This document shows positions 7,556 through 17,000 of a stretch of 21,226 nt of DNA, piece by piece. Numbering within the stretch: the stretch's first letter is position 1; each line of letters starts with the position of its first letter. Position numbers and translations under genes: made by a program. The DNA comes from JANWHZ01 sp964527385 (lineage in GTDB: Bacteria > Patescibacteriota > Saccharimonadia > Saccharimonadales > UBA4665), in assembly GCA_964527385.1 (NCBI GenBank), contig CAZGPZ010000015.1, positions 1-21,226 on the forward strand, given 5' to 3'. Under the pieces are notes generated by a model. That model was not told the DNA's origin, did no database searches, and saw only the letters and a program-made list of their open reading frames with translations.

Positions 7556-8443
7556 ATGAGCCAGCCTATCGTCGTTATTAATGCTCCGTCTATCCTTGGG
7601 CTCAGGCCGTCCGGTGTTGAGGAAATGCCGGCAGCGCTTGAGAAAGCCGGCATTGCCAGCGCCCTTAATGCCAGCGGCGTGCGGTCTGTCGCCGGTGGCG
7701 CGTACAGCCCAAAGCGTGACGAAGCGACGCAGTTGCTTAATCCGGGAGAGCTTTCAGCGTTTTCCGCGCGCTTGGCGGATGCGGTCGGCGGCGCGCTTGG
7801 CAATAAGCAATTCCCGCTTGTTATCGGCGGTGATTGCAGCATTATAATCGGTGCCATGCTGGCGTTGCGGCGCAAGGGCCGGTATGGGCTTTTCTTCGCG
7901 GATGCCCACGCGGATTTTTATCAGCCAAGCGCATCGCCTACCGGTGAGGCTGCCGACATGGATTTGGCACTTGTATCTGGCCGCGGACCAGAGGTTATCA
8001 CGAACCTGGAGGGGCGAAAACCGCTCGTTCAGGATAAAGACATTGTTCTATTTGGACAGCGGGACAGGCAGGAGACTATTGATTACGGCAGCCAGCAGGT
8101 GCAAGACACTGCCGCCGAAGTCTACGAGCTTGGCGATATCGAAGAACGTGGCGTGCGAAATGCCGCGCACGACGCGCTCAGGCATCTCTTGCGCCAGCCG
8201 CTGGATGGCTGTTGGGTGCACGTTGACGTCGACGTGCTTGACGATGCGGTGATGCCAGCGGTAGACTATCACCTGCCTGGCGGGCTCAGTTTTGAAGAAC
8301 TGGCTGCCGTCCTAAAAATATGGCTATCATCCGGTGACATCGTCGGCATGAGCGTTAGCATCTTCAATCCCAAACTTGATCCGACCGGAGAACTTGCTGA
8401 TAAATTAGTTAAACTGCTCGTGGAATCACTTAGTGTATCATAA
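7556..8443 (+). CDS. Arginase/agmatinase-superfamily hydrolase with His-to-Cys metal ligand
   Basis: The 295-aa product shows the ureohydrolase signatures in order: GGDCS at 91-95, ADAHADF at 115-121 and HVDVDVLD at 222-229, followed by MPAVDYHLPGGLS. Five of six metal ligands are present (D116, H118, D120, D224, D226). The sixth, normally His in GGDHS, is C94. Family enzymes hydrolyse guanidino or formimino groups using two Mn ions. The Cys variant occurs in a subset of the superfamily, including DcsB of the cycloserine pathway, which hydrolyses N-hydroxyarginine, so plain arginase activity should not be assumed. A good ribosome-binding site (AGGAGAG, seven bases) precedes the ATG. It follows the unknown gene by 33 nt in the same operon, with a probable terminator directly behind. 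Confidence 0.9.
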   Translation: MSQPIVVINAPSILGLRPSGVEEMPAALEKAGIASALNASGVRSVAGGAYSPKRDEATQLLNPGELSAFSARLADAVGGALGNKQFPLVIGGDCSIIIGAMLALRRKGRYGLFFADAHADFYQPSASPTGEAADMDLALVSGRGPEVITNLEGRKPLVQDKDIVLFGQRDRQETIDYGSQQVQDTAAEVYELGDIEERGVRNAAHDALRHLLRQPLDGCWVHVDVDVLDDAVMPAVDYHLPGGLSFEELAAVLKIWLSSGDIVGMSVSIFNPKLDPTGELADKLVKLLVESLSVS

Positions 8444-8447
8444 GGAC

Positions 8448-8490
8448 AGCCATAGCCGATCGAATAGCGAAGGCTAAGCTGGCTTTTGTT
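8448..8490 (+). terminator. Probable intrinsic terminator after the arginase-family gene
   Basis: Starting four bases after the stop codon, AGCCATAGCC (8448-8457) can pair with GGCTA (8472-8476) and TGGCT (8480-8484), giving two five-bp helices with a three-nt bulge. The 3' side runs into TTTTGTTAT. It would separate the 6371-8443 operon from the next genes. Confidence 0.5.
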
Positions 8491-8536
8491 ATATTCAGCC
8501 TGCTTAGTGGCTATAGTGGAGCATAGATAATAATAG

Positions 8537-9172
8537 ATGCAAATAATAACCATAACAGGTATGGACGGGGCGGGGAAGACGACGCTGGTGCACCGGCTGG
8601 CCGAGCGCCTCGCGTCACGCCGTGTTTCGATACTCCACCTGCCGTTTTCGCCGTTCGTAAATGATGCCTTGAATGTTGCAGGGAGTGGGACGCCGCTCGG
8701 TGACCCGTGGACCGACAGGCTGGCCTTTGCCCTCGATAACAGGCTTGCGGCTTATCACATGGAGGCGCTCAAACCCTCGACGGACGTACTTATTACGCAA
8801 CGTGGCTGGATGGACAGCTATATTCATGGTGCAGCCCAAGGTTTGACGTATGAAGAGCTGACGGTCCTGATGCATACTACCGATCTACCAAAGGCAGATT
8901 ACAGCATATACCTCAACTGCAACGCTGACGTGGCATTTGAGCGGGTACGGCATGATGAAAAGGCTGATAAATTTGAGACACTTTCATTTATGCGGCGCCA
9001 ACACATGGAGACGGAGCGCTTTTATAAGGCGATTGACGGCGACGCGCAACTGGATGCCATATTCAATGGGCAGCGCATATATATTGACACAACGTCCATG
9101 AGTCCGGTCGAAGTCGAGGGACAGGCCGTGGCTTTCTTGCGGTCATTCGATTTCTGGGAAGAAAGCAGGTAA
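8537..9172 (+). CDS. Thymidylate-kinase-like dNMP kinase (P-loop)
   Basis: The 211-aa product begins with a strand and the Walker A loop GMDGAGKTT at residues 8-16. A QRGWMDSYIHG segment near residue 90 stands where thymidylate kinases have DRYxxS. Near residues 131-155, FERVRHDEKADKFETLSF resembles the LID region with its D-x-F-E pattern. Length matches the family (about 200-215 aa). Members phosphorylate dTMP or other deoxynucleotides from ATP in the cytoplasm. The altered DRY motif leaves the substrate open; a deoxynucleoside kinase is possible. The start has no good Shine-Dalgarno. The next gene starts three bases after the stop, so the two are translationally close and probably functionally linked. 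Confidence 0.8.
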   Translation: MQIITITGMDGAGKTTLVHRLAERLASRRVSILHLPFSPFVNDALNVAGSGTPLGDPWTDRLAFALDNRLAAYHMEALKPSTDVLITQRGWMDSYIHGAAQGLTYEELTVLMHTTDLPKADYSIYLNCNADVAFERVRHDEKADKFETLSFMRRQHMETERFYKAIDGDAQLDAIFNGQRIYIDTTSMSPVEVEGQAVAFLRSFDFWEESR

Positions 9173-9175
9173 CCG

Positions 9176-9745
9176 ATGATAGTACATCTTGTAGCAAGCG
9201 CTGAAAAAATACAAGAGAGCATTGCGGAATTACGCCAGATAGTTGATATTATCCACGCGCAAGGTCATTCTTTGGCCGTTGACTGGATTGAGCCGGCTTA
9301 CGCCCGGTCGGTGGCGACGGCGCCGAGCAGGCTCGATTGGCGCGCCATATACAAGGAGAATATGGCAGCGATTACTCGATCGGACGTTATAATCGCCGAA
9401 TCGACACTCCGTAGCTTCGGGACGGGTTATCAGATAGCAGTCGGCGTCAGGCTCAAGAAGCCGACTTTGATCCTGCGCCGGGATGACGTCCAGAACGACA
9501 TCATGGCTGTCGGTATCGAGGAGCCGGAGATCGCATTCAAGACCTACAATGCCCAGACACTTGAAGAGACCATGACGGCCTTTCTGCGACATAACGACAT
9601 TCCTACGAAAGATCTTCGCTTCAATTTCTCGATCGACCGCCGGATTTATAACTACCTGCGCTGGGCGTCACTCAAAACTGGCGAAACAAAAGCGGAGGTC
9701 ATCCGCAAGCTTATAGATCACGAGATAGACGCAAGCGATCAATAG
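9176..9745 (+). CDS. Nucleoside-deoxyribosyltransferase-like domain fused to a ribbon-helix-helix domain
   Basis: Residues 1-140 of this 189-aa product resemble the Rossmann-like fold of nucleoside 2-deoxyribosyltransferases and DNPH1: a first strand VHLVAS, then RSDVIIAEST and SFGTGYQIA near 68-88, then KKPTLIL. Active enzymes have Glu in the GxGYEL turn; here the position is Q86, so glycosidic-bond cleavage by the usual mechanism is doubtful. Residues about 147-185 look like a CopG-type ribbon-helix-helix: one strand (LRFNFSI), a helix (DRRIYNYLRWASLKTG) and a second helix (TKAEVIRKLIDHEI). A ligand-sensing transcription factor is therefore more plausible than an enzyme, but this is inference. 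The palindromic promoter at 6318-6345 is a candidate target. It starts three bases after the dNMP-kinase-like gene. Confidence 0.8.
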   Translation: MIVHLVASAEKIQESIAELRQIVDIIHAQGHSLAVDWIEPAYARSVATAPSRLDWRAIYKENMAAITRSDVIIAESTLRSFGTGYQIAVGVRLKKPTLILRRDDVQNDIMAVGIEEPEIAFKTYNAQTLEETMTAFLRHNDIPTKDLRFNFSIDRRIYNYLRWASLKTGETKAEVIRKLIDHEIDASDQ

Positions 9746-9790
9746 ATGGTTTAAGGTACTCACTCAGGGCTACAAGCTTGTGGTCCTTTG

Positions 9791-10105
9791 ATGCCTGCGC
9801 CGTTCATGGCGCAAAAAGTCATCAGGGACGACGCCGAGGAGCTAAATATTACCGAGTCGCTCACTCACCTTTCCACGTTCTATTCACGTGACGAGCCTTA
9901 CCGACACATGTTCGGCTTGTTCTGTTGCACGGTGGGCAATGAGTGGGAATTCATGCCAAACGATGAAGTGGATGAGGTTATTCCTATGCCTTTGGGCGAC
10001 ATTATAGAACTAATGGCGCGTGAGCCTGACCGGTTTACTGGCGGATTCCTGAATACGATGAAAGAATACGTGCGCGTCTTGGGAGAAGCGGCGATTCGTG
10101 GTTAA
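9791..10105 (+). CDS. Truncated, degenerate Nudix-family protein
   Basis: The 104-aa product covers only the C-terminal part of a Nudix domain. A conserved-looking end (EVDEVIPMPLGDI, then REPDRFTGGF) matches the Nudix tail of the YfcD/isomerase-like type. RDDAEELNI at about residues 12-20 lies where the second half of the Nudix box (REUxEExGU) should be. Counting back, the expected Glu of G-x5-E-x7-RE is Pro, and the Gly falls on a codon before the start. The frame is closed by a stop at 9752-9754, so the first 35-40 residues of the fold are missing. Loss of box acids argues against phosphohydrolase activity. It may be a decaying gene or a binding protein. An ATG at 9806 is an alternative start. 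Confidence 0.6.
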   Translation: MPAPFMAQKVIRDDAEELNITESLTHLSTFYSRDEPYRHMFGLFCCTVGNEWEFMPNDEVDEVIPMPLGDIIELMAREPDRFTGGFLNTMKEYVRVLGEAAIRG

Positions 10106-10180
10106 TCGTGACGCTCAAAAGTTTCGCTTGCATCGCCCATGATATGGTATCCTGCAACTATCCAATAAGCTAGGTGATAT

Positions 10181-10744
10181 ATGATTGTTGCAAGCTATGT
10201 GACGGGTAATGCCTCCAAATTCCAGAATGCCGCTGCCTTCTTCCGTAGGCAGGGCATGGATATAGCACAGGAAAAATTAAGGCTCAACGAAATCCAAGCT
10301 AGCGCAGGCGAAGAGGTTGCGCTCCACAAGGCACGCGATGCTTTCGAACTCATTCATCAGCCCCTTTTCGTGAACGACGCATCTTGGTCTATATCCGCAC
10401 TCAATGGGTTCCCAGGGCCATATATGAAATACATCGTCTCATGGTTCTCTGCGGAGGATATCCTGGACCTAATGCAGCACAAGGATGACCGTACGGTCAT
10501 CTTGCGGGACATCATTGTCTATAAAGACCATGCTCACGAAAAGGTATTCGTCAATGAGGTACGCGGCGCCATTCTTCGGAAGCCTGACGAAATCGATTAT
10601 GACGGTCCGTACATTGACCGGCTCATCAGCCTAAGCGGTGATGGCAAAAGCATTGCCGCACACAACACGGCGGAAGCGGGCACATACACTGAAAGTGAGT
10701 TGCGGCTCTGGGACGGGTTTGCTGGCTGGCTGAAAATTCTATAG
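10181..10744 (+). CDS. HAM1/RdgB-like (d)NTP pyrophosphatase, divergent
   Basis: The 187-aa product has the family layout: VTGNASKF at 7-14 (the T-x-N-x-x-K phosphate site), E37 after LRLN, A-x-x-K50-A, then LFVNDASWSISALNGFPGP at 62-80, which corresponds to DDSGLxVxALxGxPG. The catalytic Asp is kept (D66) but its neighbour is Asn and SGL is replaced by ASW. The C-terminal SHR motif of RdgB is not visible. Typical members remove non-canonical purine nucleotides such as dITP and XTP; the changes suggest another substrate range. TAGGTGAT upstream of the ATG is a fair ribosome-binding site. It is the last gene of the nucleotide-related group, 75 nt behind the Nudix-like gene. Confidence 0.85.
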   Translation: MIVASYVTGNASKFQNAAAFFRRQGMDIAQEKLRLNEIQASAGEEVALHKARDAFELIHQPLFVNDASWSISALNGFPGPYMKYIVSWFSAEDILDLMQHKDDRTVILRDIIVYKDHAHEKVFVNEVRGAILRKPDEIDYDGPYIDRLISLSGDGKSIAAHNTAEAGTYTESELRLWDGFAGWLKIL

Positions 10745-10774
10745 CCCTCATACCCTGTTACATGCAAAGAAGTG

Positions 10775-10803
10775 TTGGACACAGCCAGCAGTTTATGTAT
10801 AAT
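10775..10803 (+). promoter_or_regulatory. Strong sigma70 promoter for the RHS gene
   Basis: TTGGAC at 10775-10780 and a perfect TATAAT at 10798-10803 are exactly 17 bp apart. The predicted transcript start near 10810 leaves a leader of about 265 nt before the RHS start codon. Confidence 0.75.
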
Positions 10804-11075
10804 GCAGCTTTATCAATTGTCTATCAAGCTGAAAGACTGCTATGGTTGTGAAACCCGAGATGAGTTCAATTTTATTTGTCACTGGTCCTCGCGCTGTGTA
10901 CCGCGCGTTCTTTCAAAAAACCGTTGCATAGCCCGATCAAACGGCGCGCAAAAGTTCCTGTTCACACTGAATCTGAACGGAATATGAATTTTTGTGGTTT
11001 TCCTGGCCAAACCTATTGCGTAGTGCCAATCCTGAGATTATGCTTAAGGCATCAACGTGGTATCGGAGGGTAGGT
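10804..11075 (+). other. Long 5' leader of the RHS transcript
   Basis: No convincing gene lies here. It holds a possible 29-codon leader frame (ATG at 10842, TAG at 10929-10931) without a ribosome-binding site, a short CGCGC/GCGCG stem in its middle, and at its end the strong Shine-Dalgarno GGAGGG of the RHS gene. Longer overlapping frames in other registers have unnatural composition. I recognise no known riboswitch. Confidence 0.4.
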
Positions 11076-14000
11076 ATGCGCTCGATATGGAAATTTGCCG
11101 TTCATAAGCTCGGCTATCTTGCTGCTTTTAGGGCGAACCTCCGGCGCGCGGTCGTGCTGGCATTATTTGCTTTGTTCTTGTTCAGCACGAACATACCAAC
11201 TGTCTCTGTGGTAGCGGCGAGCATGCAATCCCATGAGGCGGCTGCTAACGACCATATCGTTCCTTTGGACCAGCAAACGACAACCAAGGAGCATATACTC
11301 GGCTCCTCCACACCAACTCCGCCGGCACTGTCAACGGACCTGGCGGCCGCGGACGCGCAGCCGTCCGGCATCCAGCGGGCGATACAAAACCCGCCTGCTA
11401 TCTTGGGCAGCCCAGTCACGACTCTTGGCAACGGTGCAACCGCCATAACGCCGCATGAACTGACCGACAAGCGCACGGCGACAAGCTCTGAATTCGTGAA
11501 CGCTGACGGCACGCTGACGACGCGTAATTACTTCTCGCCAGAATTCTTCCAAAAGGATGACTCCTGGAAGAAGATCGACACGACGCTCGTGGAAGACAAA
11601 AATGCTGGGGATGCCGGAAATATTTTCGGCCAGGCGTGGGGCCAGATCGAATCGTGGTTCTCACCGACACAGAATTTCATTGAGAAAGACAACGACTGGC
11701 TCGCACGCTTTTCCCCGAGCTCGTTCCAAAAGGGCATGGTACGTATCCAAGAAGGCAATAGTCAAATTGGATTTTCGCCCGTCGGTGCCAATGATGTGAC
11801 CCCAGTCGTTACGACCAACGATAATGGCCAACAAGTCGTACATTATTATAATCTCTGGTCCGGGGTAGATGTTGAATATACGGTACTGACTGATGCAATC
11901 AAAGAAAACATTGTGCTTAGGGACAAGAACGCAACAAACAACATGTCATTCACTTTGGTGGGAGCCGGGCTCACCAAACACGATGCCGATAAAAAGACAG
12001 GCATGCCGGAGTATTATTCCGTTACCGGCAGTGTATCGGACTTTGACCTTGCCAACCCATACCTCATTCTGAATAACTTCGGTCCGGTTACCGATGACAG
12101 CGCGCTTACGCACAATGTGAGCAAAAACACGTACAGTATCAGCGTAGATAGGACCTACCTGCAGTCGCTGCCCGACAAAGCTTTTCCGGCGGTCATCGAC
12201 CCATCAGCCATACGTGCATTCGGCACGCGGGCTAGCGGCAAATACGTATCTTTCAAGAGCGATGGGTACGTTTGCCCGTCAACGGATTGTAATCCCTATG
12301 CCGGATCGCTGTACGACAGCAATAACGTACTCCGGTATTGGCGCAGCGCGGTATATGCAAAATATTCTGATCTCTTCCCGGGATCAGGCAACACGCTGAC
12401 TAACGCGACCTTGCACCTGCTGCAACGCACCAATGCGGGCTTCTGGACGGGGACGACTGACACGCATACGTTTTATGTTGGGCATGCCACTTGCACTACG
12501 AGTTACAACTGTCTTGATGGCGGCGTTTTCAATGTGTCGGGCAGTGTCGGCACGAGCGGCAATATCAATGTCACGAGCATTTATGCTGACCGCATTAGCC
12601 ACGGTGATTATGGTGCATGGCTTATGCTCGGCGGCGCAGACGGCACGACATCATCGTTCAAGAATTTTGATCCTGGTACTAATAACTACGATAACGGCAG
12701 CTACGTCTCATTCACCTACAGCGGTCCCTTGGGAGTACCCGATATTACCTCCCCGCAATCCGACCAAATATTCGTCGATACGCAACCATCTTTCGGCGTC
12801 GGCTACATGGCGAACCCGAACGGCAGCACGCCGCTCCAGTACGATTTCGTTGTCAGTAGCGATAGCGGCGGGAATGGCGTGCTCGTTAGCTCTGGCTATG
12901 TCGGTTCTATCCAATGGACCATACCGGATAATATCCTGCAAGATGGCTCGACGTATTATCTGAAAGTTCAGCGCTACGATCCTATAACCCAAACTTACGG
13001 GCCATGGAGTTCTGCGGTGCCATTCAAGATAGATACTCGTACCGGTCCTGACAAAACTCAGACATACGACTCGCTCGGTCCGGTTGGCGTAGACCTTGCC
13101 ACAGGCAATATAACGACGAGTGCTGCCAGCCACGCTTCATCGGCGTTGGGCGGCTCGCTTGGCATCAGCATGGATTACAACACGCCGTTCCGGTCGCGCC
13201 CAGGGCTAGTCGGGCAATACTGGAACAATACCACGCGGAGTGGTACCCCGGCGCTAACGCGCGTTGACAGCGCGGTTGATTTCGACTGGGGTGCGGGCAA
13301 CCCAGGTATTGCCAGCAGCGATAACTTTTCTGCCGAGTGGACGGGGTACTTCGTGGCGCCGTCGGACGGCGCGTACTATTTTGGCGGCTATAACGACGAT
13401 ACTCTGTCTATAACGGTCAACAACCAACAGGTCTACAATAGCACTGCCCATCATACCGATGTTACGTTCGGCTCGTCCATAAACCTCTCGGCCGGGCAAG
13501 TCGTGTCACTGAAGATCGATTATGTCGAACTTTCGAGTACAGCGAAACTGCAAGTACATGTAAAGACGCCAGATGGTTTAGACCAAGTAGTGCCGACGTC
13601 CTGGCTGCAAACTGGCGTCCGACCTACGTCGGCACTGCACGGCTTAAAAGGTAGCTACTATGCGAATCTTGACCATACAAACACATTTTCGCTCAGTAAC
13701 TACTTGGTGATGCAGCGTACCGACCCGATCCTCAGTTTTAACTGGGGTTCCGGCTCGCCCGTTGCTGCTGGGCCTGCGGATTTCCTAGTCCGTTGGCAAG
13801 GGTTCGTGACGGTTCCCGTTAATGGTAGCTACTACTTTGGCAGCCGGAGCGACGATGGCTCCAAGATAACGGTCAACGGCACGCTTGTACGGAGCGATTG
13901 GACCAACCACGGAGTGCCTTCGTCCCCGACGTTCGGGTCGAGCATTTCCCTCACTGCCAACGTGCCGACGCCGATCACTGTCGAATACTACGATGCAGCG

Positions 14001-17000
14001 AGCACAGCAAGCTACGAGCTGTGGGTAAAAAGTAACGTTACGTCGCAACAGATCGTGCCAAGCGATTGGCTTACGCCGAGCGCCCAGGTCCTGCCGGACG
14101 GCTGGAAGCTGAGCACGACGGGCGGTAGTGGTGGCAATTATGACTACCTCCGCGCCACTTCTACGGAAGCGATCCTGACCGACGCTAGCGGCGCGACGCA
14201 CGAATACAAGTGGACGGGCAGCGGCTACACGCCGCCGGTCAATGAATATGGCAACTTGGTGCACAACGTGGATGGGACATATACACTCCAGGATAGCGAT
14301 GGCATGACGTATGTGTTCAACAATGATGGCACCATTGCTTTGGTTACCAGTGCCGTGGACGACCGCGACCCGGCAGCACTGCAATACGTGTACGGCAGCT
14401 TGAACGGCGGGCCGGCGCACCTCACGCAAATCGTTGACGGCGTGGACGCTTCGCGCAGCGCGACGATTTACTACAGCTCGCAGTCCCAGTGCGGCACGAC
14501 GCCAAGCGGGTTCGACGCCAACGCGCCTGCCGGCATGATCTGCGCCGTGCAGACCAACGACGGGCGCACGACGTACTTCTACTATTACCAAGGTCAACTC
14601 GCCCGTGTCAGCCAGCCTGGAGCCGCCAACACTGACTACTCGTACGAACAGCTCCAGAACGGTTCGGGAGTGATCGTCGGTTACCGCCTGGCGGGCGTGC
14701 GCAGCACATTGGCGAATGACGTCATCGCGGCAGGCGAGCGCGCCAATGACACTACGACCAACACGACTATCACCTATGACGCGATAGGCCGGGCAACGAG
14801 TGTGACTATGCCCGCGCCAACCTCGGGAGGGGCACAGACCCAGTACACAGTACAGTATTTCCCGGGCGCCGATGACAAGAGTTATTTCGGCATGGCCGAG
14901 GAGCACGTCACTGGCGGCAGCGAGCCGAACGGCTTCACGCGCCGTATCAAATACGACGACCTCTACCGGACTATCGAAGATACGAATATTGCCGGGCTGA
15001 GCACCATGCAAACCTGGAACGACACCAAAGACTTGCTCTACAGCACAATCGATCCAACGGGGAACATGACCACGAACACCTACGACGACGAAGACCGCCC
15101 GGTCTCAAGCTACGATCCCGCGCCGGCGGCATGGTTCGACACGTCTGATCCTGCCAACCAAACTCCGCTTCCGGCGTACGCCAGCCAGGTGCCGCGCACC
15201 GACGCGTCGTACGACGCCGGCATCGCCGGGCCGGCGGTCGCTTGGTTCGACTACACCAAACTGACGGGTAACACCGAAGGTGCATTGACCGGGGCGCCCA
15301 AGCTGCACCAGACCGGCATCAATACAAGTACGCCTGGCACGCTGAGCTACGACTTCTCCAGCCCGCCGGTAACCGCTAGTAGCGGGGCCCAAGGTATTGG
15401 TCTGAGTGCTACCGGTATGCTTCGTTTGCCGACCGGCAGAACTTATACGGTCAAAGTCGACACGAGCGACGGCGTCCGGGTCTGGGTGGATGATGCGCTC
15501 GTCATAAATTCATGGGTTGACGGTACGTACCGCACCCTTAGCGGTGCGATTAATGACGTTGCTAGTGCTGCCCCGAAGCGCTTGCGCATTGACGTGTACC
15601 GCCGCACCGGCTCGACTGGCACGCTGAATGTAAAGATTCAGCAGAACAACGGTTTTGCGCTCACCACGGACTGGAGCCCGTATCTCAAGCCGGACTACAG
15701 CTTGCCGACCGGCACGATGGCGTACGACAGCACGCTTGGCAACAGCACCGCATCGATCAGCTACGGGTCGAATCCTGAGTTGGGACAGGCGCAAAGCGCC
15801 AGCGTGGATCCGTCCGGGTTAGACTTGACGACAACCAACACGTACGAGCAGCAGGGCGACCCGGGCAGCTACTTGCGCCAGACCAGCAAGGTATTGCCAG
15901 GGAATCCAACCAGCAACCCTACCTTCAGCTACACCTATTACGGGGCGACCGAGACACGCCAGAACCCGTGCGACGCGAACCAGATATCCAAGCAGGCAGG
16001 CATGCTGAAATACAAGACAGAAGCCAGCCCCGACGGCGGCACGACGCCGGGGCGGCGCACGGAATACGTCTACGACGACGCCGGGCGCGTGGTTGCCAGC
16101 CGCTACAACAGCGATGACTGGACATGCACTACCTACGACAGCCGCGGCCGGGCCAGCACGGTCACTATACCTGCCTTCAACGGCAATGCCGCCCGGACGG
16201 TCAGCAACGACTACGCGGTCGCGGGGGACCCGCTGGAGTCAACCACTTGGGACGGCAACGGCTGGGTCGTCGTATGGACCGACTTGCTCGGCCGCACGGT
16301 CAAGTACCGCGATACCTACGATGACGAAACCACGACCGCGTATGACAATTTCGGCAAGGTAACCGAACAAGATAGCCAGGTCGGCGCTGTTACCTACGAC
16401 TACGACAGCTACAACCGGCTAAGCGGCGAGAAGCTCGACGGCACAACCTACGCCACGATTACCTACGACCAGTACGGCCGCGTTGATCACGTCTCGTACC
16501 CAAATGCTGGCCAGATGAAGCTCACGCCCGGACGGGACAGCCTGCAGCGCCCGGACAGCGTTTCCTACCTGCTCGGCGACGGCTCGTCGGCCATCTCCGA
16601 CACTACGGCATTGACGCAGAGCAACCGCGTCCAATCGGACAATGTTCAATCCGGCGCAAGCAGCCTATGGTCGGACTACAGCTACGATGCTGCCGGGCGG
16701 CTTGCCAGCGCCGACATCGGCCCGCATACCTATGCCTACGGCTATGGCACCCAGGACGCCAGCTGTGGCAGTGGCAGCAATATGAATGCCAATGCCGGCA
16801 AGAACGGCAACCGCACATCGCAGACGGTTGATGGCGTAACCACGACTTACTGCTACGACTATGCCGACCGCCTGGCCAGCAGCAGCGACCCGGCAGCCAA
16901 CTACACCGAATACGACAGCCACGACAACATGACCTACATCGGCACGGGCAATACACCCTTGCGCCTGTGTTACGATTCGTCAGACCGAAATAGCTGCATG

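Noticed and set aside
10876..11073. 65-codon frame in the RHS leader
   Set aside because: It lacks a ribosome-binding site, has an unusual Cys/Arg-rich composition and ends just before the RHS start; probably chance.
13785..15011. 408-codon minus-strand open frame inside the RHS gene
   Set aside because: It lies entirely opposite a well-supported RHS coding region; its Val/Arg/Ala-rich product is typical of an antisense shadow in GC-rich DNA.
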